Positions 11,106-22,620 of a DNA stretch of 64,000 nt are shown piece after piece. The first letter of the stretch is position 1; each line of letters begins with the position of its first letter. A program made the translations under genes and the position numbers. Source of the DNA: Meghimatium bilineatum (lineage: Eukaryota > Mollusca > Gastropoda > Stylommatophora > Philomycidae); assembly GCA_034231615.1 (NCBI GenBank), contig CM067298.1:29580127-29644126 (forward strand). The letters run 5' to 3'. A model generated the notes under the pieces. It worked only from the letters and a program-made list of their open reading frames with translations, was not told where the DNA came from and searched no databases.

Positions 11106-11189
11106 TTCATTGATTCACAATATACTCCTTTTAGTCTCTGGACGATCTTGTTAGCTACAAAATGTTTACTTTATATTAGGATGATGATG

Positions 11190-11815
11190 ATGTTCCTTAG
11201 ACAACGTTTCAAATTTCGTATATTTGGGAAGCAAGATAACAGCAGACGGGGATACCAACTCAGAAATCAAGACTCGAATCGCTCAACGCCTTTAACAAAC
11301 TCTCATGCATCTGGAGATCGAAGATCGCAAGTAAACACATCAAACTGCGACTTTTCAATGCAAGTGTGATTCCATCATTGACATATGGATGTGAAAGTTG
11401 GAAATCTACCGCAATAATGGATAAGAAGTTAGCTGCCTTCAAGAATAGAGGCCTCAGAAAAATCACAAATACTAATTGGAAAGACTTAAAATCAAACGAC
11501 ATACTAAGAGAGGAGACAGAACAAGAATATGTGACGAACATCATCAGAAAACGCCACTGAACATACATCAGCCACATACTTAGAATGAAGGAGATAGAAT
11601 TCCACGACAAGCCTTCATGTGGACACCAGACGGGAAAAGAAAACAAGGAAGACCAAAAACAACGTTCAGAAGAACATTTATGAATGAACTAAAATTAACA
11701 GGCCTAAATACACAAGACCTGCAATCCTTGACAACTGATCGATAGGCTTGGAGAACTATGACATCCGCCCTTTGTGCCAAACTTGGCAAAAGAGGAACTG
11801 ACTGATTGATGTTCC
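11190..11815 (+). mobile_element. LINE-Y 3' part
   Basis: The plus strand reads F-R-I-F-G-K-Q/Y-L-G-S-K-I-T-A-D-G-type thumb sequence, N-A-S-V-I-P-S-L-T-Y-G-C-E-S-W, then N-W-K-D-L-K-S-N and Y-V-T-N-I-I-R-K-R-H. The end resembles L-C-A-K-L-G-K-R-G-T-D-stop. Several frame breaks are present. The nested minus-strand copy at 12882-13170 belongs to the same family. Confidence 0.75.
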
Positions 11816-12881
11816 TCCTTCACAAACGAAGATGAGCATGGCATGAAAAACAATATATGTGATGAACAAGTAGAAAAAAAACAAAATATTTGTGATTATC
11901 TAATTTGGTTTGTGAGTTTGTAGATGTCCGATTCATGAAAGTTCTATGCAGTGCATGCAGGAATGCATAGGGTTCGGGGTAGCAGAGTTTTTGGATTTGT
12001 CTTTCTGCTCCAGTCGCTTGTAAATTGGCAGTGTTCCTTCTTTTTCAAATTTAGTGATGCCGGCAGTGATCTGGTTGTGCTAAGCTGAGCGATCAAGGAC
12101 TGTAGTCTTCCAGGAGCTAGGATCGATTACTGCATTGCTTGAGAGAGTTTTTTTGGTGATCCTTGAAGCACTTTTTCTGTCCTCCACTTGAACATTTACC
12201 ATTATACAGGTCCCCATAGATAATCTCTATGGAAGGCGCTTGTCTGGCATATGGACAATGTGGTCAGTCCAGCGGAGTTGGAACTTAGTCAGCAGGGTAT
12301 GGATGCTTTGCATAAGGGACTTTTGAAGGATTTCCGTATCTGGTACTCAATCCTACCAATGCACTCCCATGAGGTTTCTTAGGCAATGAAGGTGGAAAGA
12401 ATTTCCGCATAGACAGTCCAGGATGACGCAGCATAAAGCAGTATTAGTAGGACCACTGCACAGTACACGTCCAACTTAGTTGTCAAACTAAGACCACGCC
12501 TCATCCAGACGTAGGCACAAAGACTTCCGAATGCTGCACTGGCGCAGGCAATACGCAGGGCAACATTCTCGTCAATTGTCACAGTTTGCAATAGGATGCT
12601 GCCGAGATATACAAACTTATTGGCAGTATTGAGTTTTTGTCCCTTTACTGTGATTACTGGTTCTGTGTAGGGGACACCTGTCACTGGTTGATACATTACT
12701 AATGTCTTCGCAGTGCTGATGGTGAGACCAAATGCATCATAGACCAAAGAAAAAAGGTCCATACTATCCTGCATGTCTTTCTGACTGGTAGCGTTTAGTG
12801 CACAATCGGCAGCAAATGAGGTCACGAACAATATCTGTCTTAGTTTTTTTGGTCTTGGCCTTCAATCTACTACAGCTCAGT

Positions 12882-13170
12882 TAGTTTGTTCCTTTCGTGC
12901 CGCAAGTGACACATAGGGCAGAGGTTTTGGTTCTCCATATGATGCGGTCTGCTGCCTGCAGCTTTAGTTCCTGGATGGTCTTACAGCCTATTAATTCCCC
13001 TTCTTTAAGAATGGTGTTTTAAGGGTTGTTTTAGGTCTTCCTCTTTTTCTTTTACCCTCAGGTGACCACATAAGGGCTTGCTGGTTTATTCTGTTTACAT
13101 CTAGTCGTAAAACGTGACCAAGATATTTCCATCTTCGTTTTCTTATGATGTTTGAAACATACTCTTGGTG
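12882..13170 (-). mobile_element. LINE-Y 3' end nested in LINE-X
   Basis: A 14-base target duplication TACTACAGCTCAGT flanks it at 12868-12881 and 13171-13184. The insert reads [19 protein letters not shown] on the minus strand, then [12 protein letters not shown], and ends G-T-K-G-T-N-stop. Only the last 289 bases were copied (5'-truncated). Confidence 0.9.
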
Positions 13171-13439
13171 TACTACAGCTCAGTAGTGAAAGCAAATTCC
13201 TGCACTGTTGCTCCAAAAGGCATAATTTACCATGGTAAAGAACACCATGCTGAATAGTGTCATAGCCAGGACACAACCCTGTTTGACACTGTTAATTATT
13301 GGAAACGGGTTTGAGTTTGTGCCATCGTCTTGCACAAAAGCTGTCATGCCGTCATGGAACTAGCAAAACATGTTGGTGAATTTTTAGGACATCCAAATTT
13401 GGCAATGATCTTCCATAGTTCTTCGCGATTCACAGTGTC

Positions 13440-13760
13440 TTCTTCTTCTTTTGTTCTCTTGAAACATATCTATATCTGTAGTTCTGTCTCCTGAATAAAA
13501 CTCACTGTCTTTTGTAGTTCATACAGTGTCCCATAGAGCTTTGATTCCAGTGTTGTTTCCTCTGGCCAATATGTCTGCCTCAGCGTTTTATGCTCAGAAC
13601 ACTCTTGAAGTATATGTTTGGCACTCTGTCCTGCCTGTCCACATGTACACGTGGCAGTGTTGCCAATCTTGAACTTTGTATACATGTGACTGCGGAGTCG
13701 GTTGTGTCCTGTTCTGAGGTGTAGAATTATAACTTGTTCTGATCTGTTCATAATGTGTTG
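13440..13760 (-). mobile_element. I-A LINE 3' end nested in LINE-X
   Basis: The minus strand reads H-I-M-N-R-S-E-Q-V-I-I-L-H-L-R-T-G-H-N-R-L then K-I-G-N-T-A-T-C-T-C-G-Q (Cys/His knuckle) through Q-E-T-E-L-Q-I-stop, the intact C-terminus of I-A. The GAA tail is at 13440-13450 (plus strand TCTTCTTCTT). The target duplication is CAGTGTC at 13433-13439 and 13761-13767. The insertion happens to keep an open frame with LINE-X upstream, making a 134-codon chimeric frame. Confidence 0.88.
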
Positions 13761-14049
13761 CAGTGTCAAATGCCTTAGGTCGACAAATGTTGTGTAGAGA
13801 CCAATGTTCTGTTTGCGACAATTTTTCTGTAGTTGTCTGGCAGTGAATATCAAGTCAACCCTGTCGGAAACCATATTGGCTCTCTGTGAGGAGACCTATC
13901 TCAAGATGGGCTTGCAGTCTGTTTAACAGGACCCTAGCCAGAATCTTGCCTGCTATAGAGAGCAGGGATATGCCTCTGTGGTCACAAGTCAGGCGATTTC
14001 CTTTTCTCTTATATAGAAGTATGATAGAAGAATCCTTAAAGTCTTGTGG

Positions 14050-15294
14050 GGGGTTCTGAGGGAACACAATGCTCTCGGCGGACCCAGGGTTAGCAAATAA
14101 CCAAGATCCCAAATGTACCTCCTTGTGGTGCACCCTGGAAACAGAAATACAGCGGCTCGTGCTGATTCTGGTTAAATAATTTGGGAAACGTGTCCGAGAA
14201 TGTTGAGGTAGCAGATGGAAAGAGATTTTACTGCATAAGAGACAGACAATACTCCGACACCACTAGCACCAACACATGCAGCAGCACTGTTGACATACAG
14301 TGACGCTAGTCAGTCCAGTCCGAACATTGGAGGGGCGGCCAATGAAAAAGGCACTAAAGGTAGATGCATGGCGAGAGATGAATAGATTTTATACTGAGTA
14401 CAATGAAAGGGCAGAACTGCGCCAACTGAAAATAGAAAGTGAAAACGTTCCAAGGAAATGGGAACTACAAGCTCTGTAAGCTCGAGTCGAGCTTCTAGTT
14501 ACCTGTGCTCCTTACGGACAGAGACCCAGACCCAATCATGGGCATCCGGCAACGCAAGAAGACCTGACCTAACTCTAATGTCGAGCCTTCCTATACCGGA
14601 AGAATGCCCCCGTACCCGATGGGCTCTGGCATAAAAGGGACAACGATGGCGGCTCTGGCTCAGCACTACTGTCAAGCTTTCCTATACCGGAAATACATTT
14701 ACAGAGAGAAAGGGTTCAGTACAGATGGGCTCAGGGGCTATTGGGACAAGGTCACTCAGCTCGAGAACATCTTGCCCTCAAATGCATGGTGTGAGACTCA
14801 AACTTGGGCGAGGGGTTCACGATGTCGGTGAACGACACCTCGGCTAAGAAGGCGAAAGAGCCAAGGTCCAACTCTTCTGTTGAGTTCTTCCTCATACGGA
14901 ACCAGGCTCGTGGATGAGAAGCGGTTCAGTACCCGATTGGCACAGGCACAGTATGTCCAATTACACGAGGCAAGTTCATAGACGATGGAACACCTCGTGC
15001 AAGATAGACGTTAACGACAATCGTCTCAGCGAAGAGTCACTATACACCCACGTGCCAGGCGACAGATAGGCAGGCTGTCACGAACTAGGAAAGCCTACTA
15101 CCAAAATTAAGGCATGACGAAACAGATGTGCTGGATCTTGGACGTCGAGACCACAAAGTGGCCAATCAAGGTGCAAATAACACAGTTTTGCTGTGGAACT
15201 TGCTGCACAACATACTTCACGCTCCCCGACGGAAATCACACGATATATTTGTTGTGGTTATATGAAAGCGAACGCAGAAGAAGAAGAAGAAAGG
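14050..15294 (+). mobile_element. Element R: ~1.24-kb GAA-tailed non-autonomous retroelement, copy 1
   Basis: It sits inside LINE-X with a short target duplication (CTTGTGG 14043-14049 against CCTGTGG 15295-15301) and ends GAACGCAGAAGAAGAAGA (15270-15292). It is more GC-rich than its surroundings and has no RT. It holds a spaced internal repeat, TTCCTATACCGGAA plus about 30-45 bases to a GTACCCGATGGGCTC-like block, near 14588, 14679 and 14887. A 46-codon frame at 14343-14478 (M-K-K-A-L-K-V-D-A-W-R-E-M) is not recognised. A second copy is at 45735-46950 on the other strand. It could be a long SINE or an internally replaced LINE. Confidence 0.7.
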
Positions 15295-16301
15295 CCTGTG
15301 GTATCACTTCCAGGTTCTACATTGTCTAGAAGAGTTCTGTGAGTTTAGCTATCATAACAGGGCCACTGACTGTGTAAACTTCTGCAGGAATGGTGTTTGG
15401 ACCTGGCGCTTTTCCTACAGGTAAATTTGAGATTGCTTTCTCCACCTCCTCATGGCAATGGGACTCCGATAATGAGTGATTGATTGATATTTGCGAGATG
15501 CACACAATCTCTTGGTCTTTGATGTTTGTGGGGCAGTTTAGTATATTTTCAAAATGTTCCGCCCAGCATTTGAGAATTTCCTTTTTCAGTGATAGTATGC
15601 GTTCCATCTCCGCTCAGTTCCTGAAGACTGAAGGCCATAAATTGCTTTTAGTACTCAATAAAATGTATGCATATTATTGCTATCAGCGTAAAGGTGTATC
15701 TATTTGGCTTTGGTACTAAACCATGAGTCTTGCATCCTCCTTAGTTCTTTTTGCAAGTTTTTCTTTGACTTTTCATACAGCATGTTTTTGATGTGGGGTC
15801 ATTTAGATATGCTTTATGCTTTTTGTGCTTGTTGTCCAGGATAGCTTTGATCTGTACAGCGTTTTCGTCAAATCAGTCTTGATGTCTGCAAACAACACCG
15901 CCTACCACTTCTTCTGTAGTTCTGTAGATAGTGTCTCTGAGGTTTTCCAAGATATTTTGAATATCTATGGAGTTGCCTGTCAATGGTGCATTTTGGTATC
16001 CATTGAGCTGCGCAGAATCTGTTCATAAAGTGGATCTTGCAATTTGGAGACGTCAAGACGTTTTTGTCTGTTTGCTATTTTGAGGTCGCCGGAGATGCAG
16101 TGTATGGAGATTCATTTTGGAGACTAGCAGTGGTCCATCCAGCAGTCAGCACCACACATGGATTTAGTAACTCTCACATCCTGCTTATCATGTTGTCTCA
16201 TGATGATATAATTAATTTGATACCACTGTTTTTATCATGGATGCATCCATGAAGTCTTGTTACAGTGAGGTAGTTGAAAGACAGTGTTGGAGATCAGTAA
16301 G

Positions 16302-16832
16302 TTCTTCTTTCATTCACTTGAAACATGTCTATATCTGTAATTCTGTCTCCTGAATAAAACTCACTGTCTTTTGTAGTTCATACAGTTGCCCATAGAGCTT
16401 TGATTCTAGTGTTGTTTTTTCTGACCAATATGTCTGCCTCAGTTTTTCATACTCAGAACACTTTTGAAGTATATGTTTGGCACTCTGTGCTGCCTGTCCA
16501 CATGTACCGGTACACAATGCTGTGTTGCCAATCTTAAACTTTGTGTACATGTGACTGCGGAGTCAGTTGTATCCCATTCTGAGGTGTAAAATTACAACTT
16601 GTTGTGATCTGTTCATAATGTGATAGTCATCTTGTGGTAGTGTTTGTGGCTTTCTTAATGACTTGATCATCTGTTTTTTCTGATGGTAGGTGATTGGTAC
16701 ATCTGGTTGGTATTTGGCAGCACCTTCTAGTTGTTCTTTTCCTTAGCTACTTTTTCATATCCTGGTATTCCACAGTGAGAGGGTATCCACAGCATGGTTA
16801 CTCTATACTGGTAAAACAGTTCATATTCTTGT
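16302..16832 (-). mobile_element. I-A LINE 3' part
   Basis: The minus strand carries the end of RNase H (I-P-S-H-C-G-I-P-G), the spacer and the C-terminal knuckle (K-I-G-N-T-A-L-C-T-G-T-C-G-Q) to E-L-Q-I-stop. The GAA tail is short (TCTTCTTTC at 16303). It is placed between LINE-X and an RTE copy, so it marks the junction of two other insertions. 5'-truncated, with a few frame breaks upstream of the final open frame. Confidence 0.85.
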
Positions 16833-18790
16833 ATTATATGCTCTTATTGGTATTTGGTTTGGCTTCATTCTCATAAGGTGACCGAACCATTTTACTTTCT
16901 GTCTCTCAATATGTTCGATACATGATATCTTCTTCTTCTGCGTTCGTTCTCAAACTCCTGCAGATTAGCAGGATGTAGTCCGGAGAACGGAATGCGTTGT
17001 GTCATGGTTTACAGCATTGCTGCGATATCTGCGCCTTTCGGCCTGACACATCCAACTTCAGCAAGGCTTTGGGTCACTGACCCTATATGGGATGGGACAA
17101 CCAACTCCATCTCATAACCTCCTTAGTCGCCTTTTACGACATGCGTGGAAGGTAAACAGTGTTGCTATTCTTTGCTCCCCTTTTGGGCCCCGGCAACACA
17201 CGGGCGATACATGATATTATACCAACTCTTTTCGTAGTTTCTTCATTTCTTATTTTAGCAGCTTTTCTCAGACACTGCATTTCACATGTGACGATTTTTC
17301 TTTGCTGTGAAGCTGTTAAAGACCATGTTTGACATTGATAGCATAGTGTTAGTATAAAAATTGTAGATATTATTTGTTTTTTAATTTCCATCTTGATCTT
17401 TGGATGAAGAAGTAATGGTGAAAGTTGGTAAGTCACTGTGTTTGCTTTCTGGCACCTTGTTTCTATTTCTCTGTCTAGTCTTCCATCTTCGGAAAAAATG
17501 TTGCCTAGATATTTAAATTCTTTGACTTGTTTCACTTTGGTGTTATCTATTGTTATATTCATTGGTGTTGAAGACTTACTAATTTTTATAACTTCAGTTT
17601 TTTGTACATTAATTTGCATGTTGTACTTCTGACATGCTAACAGCAATGCATTGATGTGCTTTTGCAAAGTTTCCTCATCTTTGTATATTAAACTTTGATC
17701 ATCAGCAAATAATAGTTAATTGATTTCATTATTAAGTTCCTCATCAGGTTTATTTACAATGTTTTCCTCTTTGTTGATGTAAGCTTCTTTTATTATTCTG
17801 GCCATGTATATGTTGAAAAGTAGGGGTAAAAGTACACATCCTTGTCTTACTCCAGATCTTGTTTCAAAGGGTTCAGTCATTCCGTCTGTTGTTCTTACTG
17901 AGCTTTGGCATTTTTGATATATCACTTTTATATTAATTAACAGTTGTCCTCTGATGTTATACATTTCTAAGGTTTCCCATAGAATTTTTCTATCTACTCT
18001 GTCGAATGCCTTTACTTTGTCTACAAATACTGTGTTTAAATCTTGATTGTATTCAATTGATTTTAAACTCAGTTGTCTCAGTGTGAAAAGTGCATCTGTA
18101 CAGCTTGCTTCCCTTCTGAAGCTAAACTGAGAGGGACTCAGCTGTGGTTCTGCAATGTATCGCATTCTCTGTTCTATTATTTTTGCGTAGATTTTACCTG
18201 TGTGACTTAATAAGGAGATGCCTCTATATGATTCACACTCTCTCTTATTTCCTTTGTTTTTCCATAGTGGTACAATTACTGATTTTTGCCAGTCGTCTGG
18301 TACTTTTCTTTCTGACCAGGCTATTGTGAATAGTCTGGCTAACCACTGTACCCCTGTATTTCTACACGCTTTTATTGCTTCGCTTGGTATACCGTCCTCT
18401 CCTGGTGATTTATTACGTGGGCTATGTTTTACGGCTTCTTCTATTTCTCGATTTAGTATATTTGGTTCTGTGGCTTCTATATTTTTTTTAGCGTTGGTGG
18501 GTCTATATTCTGTTGTTATTTTTGGGTTGTATAATTACTGGAAGTATTCTTTCCATCTTGCTTTCCTATTCATGCTTTTCACTAATGTTTTGCCATTTTT
18601 ATCATTGATGATTGTTATGGGATTAAAGCTCTCTTCTCTTACTCGCATAGATTTAATACTTTTGAAAAATTATCTTGGGTTTTTTTATATATGTCAGTTA
18701 AATGTTCTTCATACTTGTTCCATGAATTAACTTTTGCTTCTTTGATTACAATCTTGACATTCTTTCTAGCAAGTCGATATTGTATATACA
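16833..18790 (-). mobile_element. RTE-type LINE with most of the RT domain, split by SINE-G
   Basis: Minus-strand frames run from about 18740: S-P-G-E-D-G-I-P-S-E, then K-R-E-C-E-S-Y-R-G-I-S-L-L-S, F-R-R-E-A-S-C-T-D-A-L-F-T, F-V-D-K-V-K-A-F-D-R-V (motif A), S-G-V-R-Q-G-C-V-L-L-P-L-L-F-N-I-Y-M (motif B); around 17700 the catalytic F-A-D-D region is damaged. Then V-K-E-F-K-Y-L-G-N-I-F-S-E-D-G, typical of RTE, and Q-K-V-K-W-F-G-H-L-M-R at 16880. Endonuclease absent. About four frame breaks. Confidence 0.85.
16929..17204 (-). mobile_element. SINE-G, full-length copy nested in RTE
   Basis: The 276-base element is flanked by a 13-base target duplication CGATACATGATAT (16916-16928 and 17205-17217). 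On its sense (minus) strand it starts CCCGTGTGTTGCCGGGGCCC and ends GAACGAACGCAGAAGAAGAA. It differs little from the copy at 57343-57620, so the family was active fairly recently. No RT gene; mobilised in trans. Confidence 0.93.
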
Positions 18791-18794
18791 ATGA

Positions 18795-19095
18795 AACTCA
18801 GATATTATAAACATATTGAAGATGCCAGAGTGTTGGTTACTAAACACAGTTAGCAAAATGAAAACTACACCTGTTTGGTTATATCAAGAAACACAACTGT
18901 TTAGAAAGACAAATAATGGAGGGCAGAGCACATGGGATGAGGAGAAAGGGCAGATCAAGAAGATGATGGACTGATGACATGAAAGGTAACATGAATGCGT
19001 CGTTGGAAAATGCAAGTCGCATGGCCCAAGACAGAGAAGAGTTCAAGGAGTCATTGGGAAGATAATGTTCTGGAGAGAATATGTCACACACAATT
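18795..19095 (+). mobile_element. LINE-Z-related 3' end
   Basis: The plus strand reads L-E-R-Q-I-M-E-G-R-A-P-G-M-R-R-R-G-R, then R-W-W-T-D-D-M-K and A-S-R-M-A-Q-D-R-E-E-F-K, a LINE ORF2 C-terminus. It aligns well with 61990-62310 on the other strand, including GAAGATGCCAGAGTGTTGGT. It ends 60 bases before an exon. Confidence 0.75.
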
Positions 19096-19157
19096 ATCTA
19101 TTACTGTGATTACAAAATCATTTTTAACTTATTTTATATTCACCTATTTTATTCCAG

Positions 19158-19348
19158 CTTCGAGTTTTCAAATTAGCCCAGTCATGGCCAACTATGAGAC
19201 TACTTTTAACCATCATTCTTAGCACACTTGGTGCTCTAGGCAATTTATGCCTCATCCTTTTTATTGTCATCTACATATTTGCTATAATTGGCCTGCAGCT
19301 CTTTCAAAGTGAATATAGGCCTGAAAAATTTGAAGATGGAGTACCAAG
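19158..19348 (+). CDS. Sodium channel exon: domain II end of S4, S4-S5 linker, S5
   Basis: The acceptor is TTCCAG at 19152-19157 and the donor GTAAAT at 19349. The exon starts in phase 0 and ends two bases into an Arg codon, completed by the G at 23667. It encodes [11 protein letters not shown] (further S4 charges), the S4-S5 linker and S5 (roughly S-T-L-G-A-L-G-N-L to G-L-Q-L-F), then the extracellular turret Q-S-E-Y-R-P-E-K-F. Insect and squid Nav1 usually read L-A-K-S-W and M-G-x-T-M-G-A-L-G-N-L here; the Gln and the Ile-Leu-Ser-Thr-Leu variant point to the Nav2 group. A 5'-truncated LINE on the same strand ends about 60 bases before the exon. Confidence 0.92.
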
Positions 19349-20332
19349 GTAAATGAATCTCATTTTTCTAAAAATTATGAAGATTTTTATTTCATTAAAT
19401 ATTGTGTTTGGAAAAAACATAATCTTATAGTTTATTGATATATGCAAATCTTTCTTGGTTTTTCGTCTGACTCATTTCTATTCAGAAATTGTTTGTTGAT
19501 TGTTGTTGTTTTTTTGTTGTATCCCCAGGAATTATGAGCAATAAACTCTTACTTCCTAATGTGCAAATTGCTGTGGTTTCTCCATAGCTTTATTTTATAC
19601 CCAGAAGATTTCAATTCTCAGCAGTGTTCATTGCATTGAGAAGTCCCTTATTCAGAAGGCGTAAGAATGTATATTAACTTCTTTGGGCCTAGCACAACTA
19701 GTATATAGAGCAAGACAGTTCATTTATTTAAAGTAAATTATCTTGTAAACTTTCTTCATTTAGCATGTTTCCAAAATGCAGTTTTCTTTATGGATGCTAT
19801 GAATTAATTAATGCAGGGTTAAAACTTGTTTTTTTTTTTTTCATGAGGGTGGATATTGAATCTTGAAATGAAAAATGATTTTTTTTTCTGTTTTCATGGG
19901 TAATTTCTTCATTTTCATATGATGTTTCTTTTACCTGTTTTGGGGAAAGCATTAAGGAAGGGTGGGGGAGTACCTGTTTATTTTTCCTTAGTTTTACATG
20001 TCAGGTTCTAAATTCCAAGAGAGGGGAGCTTACCCCCTCCTTATCTATCTGCTTATACAATACCTATTCACCCAAAATTGTGCAGGAAATTGATATCCGA
20101 CTGTCAAGGATATGTTAAAACACTGAATGATGTCTCTTATCCATTAGTATCTTGGTCAGCCATTTCTCTTTTTACCTGCAACCATATCACTAATTTAAAA
20201 AAATGTGTTCCTGGTTTTATGTCTCTATCTATATGGTCAAACACCTCAGTTTTCTTGTTATGGTAGAAGTCTATAGTTCAGAATCAAATATACTCAACAT
20301 GATTTCCTGTAACTCTTCTGTACACACGGTTG
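19349..20332. other. Intron sequence with one old repeat remnant
   Basis: Positions 19530-19680 resemble the start of the repeat at 25985-26330 (GAGCAATAAACTCTTACTTC against GAGCGATGGAACTCTTGTTT, then CTTTATTTTATACCCAGA against CTTTTATACCCAGA). Beyond it are T-rich runs (19825-19900) and no coding signal. Confidence 0.4.
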
Positions 20333-20385
20333 CTTGGTTGGTTGGTTGGTTGGTTGGTTGGTTTGTTAGTTAGTTAGTTTGCTAG
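20333..20385. repeat. (GGTT)n / (GTTA)n microsatellite
   Basis: About eight GGTT units followed by GTTA units. A TTGG run also opens the elements at 52914 and 54142. Confidence 0.9.
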
Positions 20386-20459
20386 TTACTATAATTAGTT
20401 AGTCTAAAGATCATCCTCACTTCACATTGAATCATCGTTCTGTAAGTACTTGAATCTCT

Positions 20460-20945
20460 TTCAGATATCACTCAGCGTGTAGCAACTGACCACACCTACT
20501 CTGAGTTGGTCTTTCAGGCTCCTCTGGTTACCTACATAACTTTCTTGTTTAGCCACGTCCATCTTGACATTATATTCCTGTAGTCATGGTTACAGCATCA
20601 CAGGCATTTGTTATATTGCTCACTTGTCTGACCTCCTTAAGAGCATTCATAATATCAACTCAATCCAGAAATATCGCTGAGAAGGCATACACAAGTTTAG
20701 GTTTGAGATTCTAACCATGCCATTGCCCTGGTTGCCGCGCCATGATTTCCTTGGTCCTGCTAATTGTGGTCATAGCAAATGCACTGCTGTCTTCACATAC
20801 AATTCTCTTTCCAACCTGTGAATGCCTATGAGCTGCACACATTCGGAATTATAGAACCATCTGTATAAATTACTATATCTTAGGTAAATTCTTATCAACC
20901 AAGCCCTGTATTTCTGCAATAACCATCACAATGTTATATATCCAG
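20460..20945 (-). mobile_element. I-B LINE RNase H remnant
   Basis: The minus strand near 20860-20900 reads K-I-V-I-Y-T-D-G-S-I-I-P-N-V, matching V-I-Y-T-D-G-S-V-I in the I-B copy at 41516-41884 and V-I-I-Y-A-D-G-S-V-I at 34460. The rest is decayed with several stops. Confidence 0.55.
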
Positions 20946-21899
20946 CACAATCTGCCTGTTTATTGAGGAGAACAAATATTGGTAAAATCCCAAAATAAGG
21001 GTCTACCTCCACACTAGTTATCATATCTGCACAGATTTGAAATTTTTTCCTTTTGTGACATCACTGAATACCTGTTCAGTCCTGCGTACAAAATGGCTAC
21101 CGTTAGTTTGTTGAGTTTACCTACGACCAATAAAGATGCAATATGCATGTTATAATCGTGAATCGTGAGGATTGCTGCCGGATGTAAAGATGTGTGCGTT
21201 ATCCACTGAGAGGCCCCCTTCTGTGCACTACCTACTGAAAGGCCCATATGTAAAACCCTCCTAAATGATGGATCTTGATTTCCAATCAGTGATTGGGAAC
21301 TATAGCCAAGGAAAATAATTACTGGAACAAATATATCCTTTGACATTTATTTTGTTTTACTATGTGTAAAACGTTAGACCCTTGTTTTGGGATTGAATCC
21401 AAATATTTTTGAATATATTAAAATTTGTTTTCAATAAAAGCTTCCAAAATTTTGACCTAAATAATTTCTCTATATAAATTTAGAAAAAAATATTCCACTG
21501 TATAAGCTTTGTAGCTCAGTCAATCATTTGTAGAGACGGGATGTGGGCACATTCCTGGTTGATGACCAGATATAGAATTGTTCAAATTAAGAGTAATACA
21601 GTTCTATATTGAATTAAATTTCAGCAGAAAAAAGCAGTGATTATAATTTCAGCAGTTTTATGCAGGCATTCATTTATTAAGGTCTGCAGTTTTGTGGTCA
21701 TCCATACAACAAAACCTATTTAATATTTGAGTTTAAAGATTGTTAGTTTTGTAATAAAATAATTTATTTATATATATTTACACTCACGCAACACACCTAA
21801 AAACAATTAAACTAAATTCATGCATAAGTAAATAAATAAGCTAACAGGATAAAGAATTCACAAAATTAAAAGATGTTTACAATCTAAGATAGGCCAAGT
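20946..21899. other. Intron sequence, unidentified
   Basis: A 110-codon minus-strand frame (21014-21346) crosses a moderately GC-rich patch with a doublet of GAGAGGCCCC/GAAAGGCCCA-like blocks, but the translation is not recognised. 21400-21900 is AT-rich. Nothing else seen. Confidence 0.35.
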
Positions 21900-22620
21900 G
21901 ATAATGGGACAGGAAAATCACACAAAATTGAATTCAGTGAATTCTACAATGACAACGAGCAAAATATAAACATTCATGATAATGGTAAGGAACTAATAAG
22001 ATTCCAAGCAGAAGTGAGGGATGCCCTAAGAGTTGCAAAATGCCAGGTCCAGATGATATAAAGCTAGAAGAATTAGAAGCTTCAGTTGATTTTGGAATAG
22101 ATAGCAGTGATTACTTGCCAAATGAGTTAGTGAGATTGATATTTATACCTCTATATCATAGAAGCCGGGAACCACTGAATGTAAGGAGCAATCAGTATTA
22201 TGTGCCACATAACAAATTTTTCTGAAAATTATTTTAAGAATAAATAAAATTAATACTAGAAATTAGTCACAACAATGTGAATTCATAGAGGGCAAAGGTA
22301 TTAACGGGCTATTTATATCTTAAGAACACTAATAGAGAAGACTTTACAAGTATAAATATCTCTATATCTGCATTATAGACTACACAAAGGTTTTCAACAA
22401 GGTTAAAAAATAATAGTAAAATTATCCACATGCTAGAAAATCTGAAAATTGATAGTAAAGATCTAAAAATAATCAAGAACATATATTGGCAGCAAATATA
22501 GGTTATACTGCTGGATGACAAAATTGGCCCCATTCAATAGATAAAACAAGGTATCAGACAGGGATCTGTACTTTCGCCAGATTTGTTCTCTATGTACATT
22601 GAAAACATGTTGCAAACAAT
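21900..22620 (+). mobile_element. Degraded LINE RT region (W-like)
   Basis: The plus strand keeps C-P-G-P-D-D-I-K-L-E-E-L-E (22040), T-T-E-C-K-E-Q, a C-I-I-D-Y-T-K-V-F-N-K-V-type motif A (22370) and R-Q-G-S-V-L-S-P-D-L-F-S-M-Y (motif B at 22555). There are many stops and frame changes; the region is old. Confidence 0.6.

Larger units (their letters stand above)
11935..16260 (-). mobile_element. LINE-X (C2H2-finger LINE) interrupted by three retroelements
   Basis: Read on the minus strand from 16260, the parts occur in normal LINE order: endonuclease end (M-C-G-A-D-C-W-M-D-H), linker, RT start (E-V-E-K-A-I-S-N-L-P-V-G-K-A-P-G-P-N near 15400), then P-Q-D-F-K-D-S-S-I-I-L-L-Y-K-R-K-G-N-R (14040), Q-G-C-V-L (13280), A-A-D-C-A-L-N-A-T (12790; the YADD box reads A-A-D), thumb F-V-Y-L-G-S (12620) and C-terminus (12330-11940). 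Inserted into it are R (14050-15294), I-A (13440-13760) and LINE-Y (12882-13170), each with matching target duplications. Many stops and frame changes; long dead. Confidence 0.85.

Noticed and set aside
13470-13874. 134-codon minus-strand frame as one gene
   Set aside because: It fuses LINE-X RT sequence to the I-A C-terminus across a target duplication; an accident of nesting.
18218-18730. 170-codon plus-strand hydrophobic frame
   Set aside because: Antisense of the RTE RT domain, which reads correctly on the minus strand.
21014-21346. 110-codon minus-strand frame as a gene
   Set aside because: No start context, no homology recognised and no splice signals; kept only as unidentified sequence.
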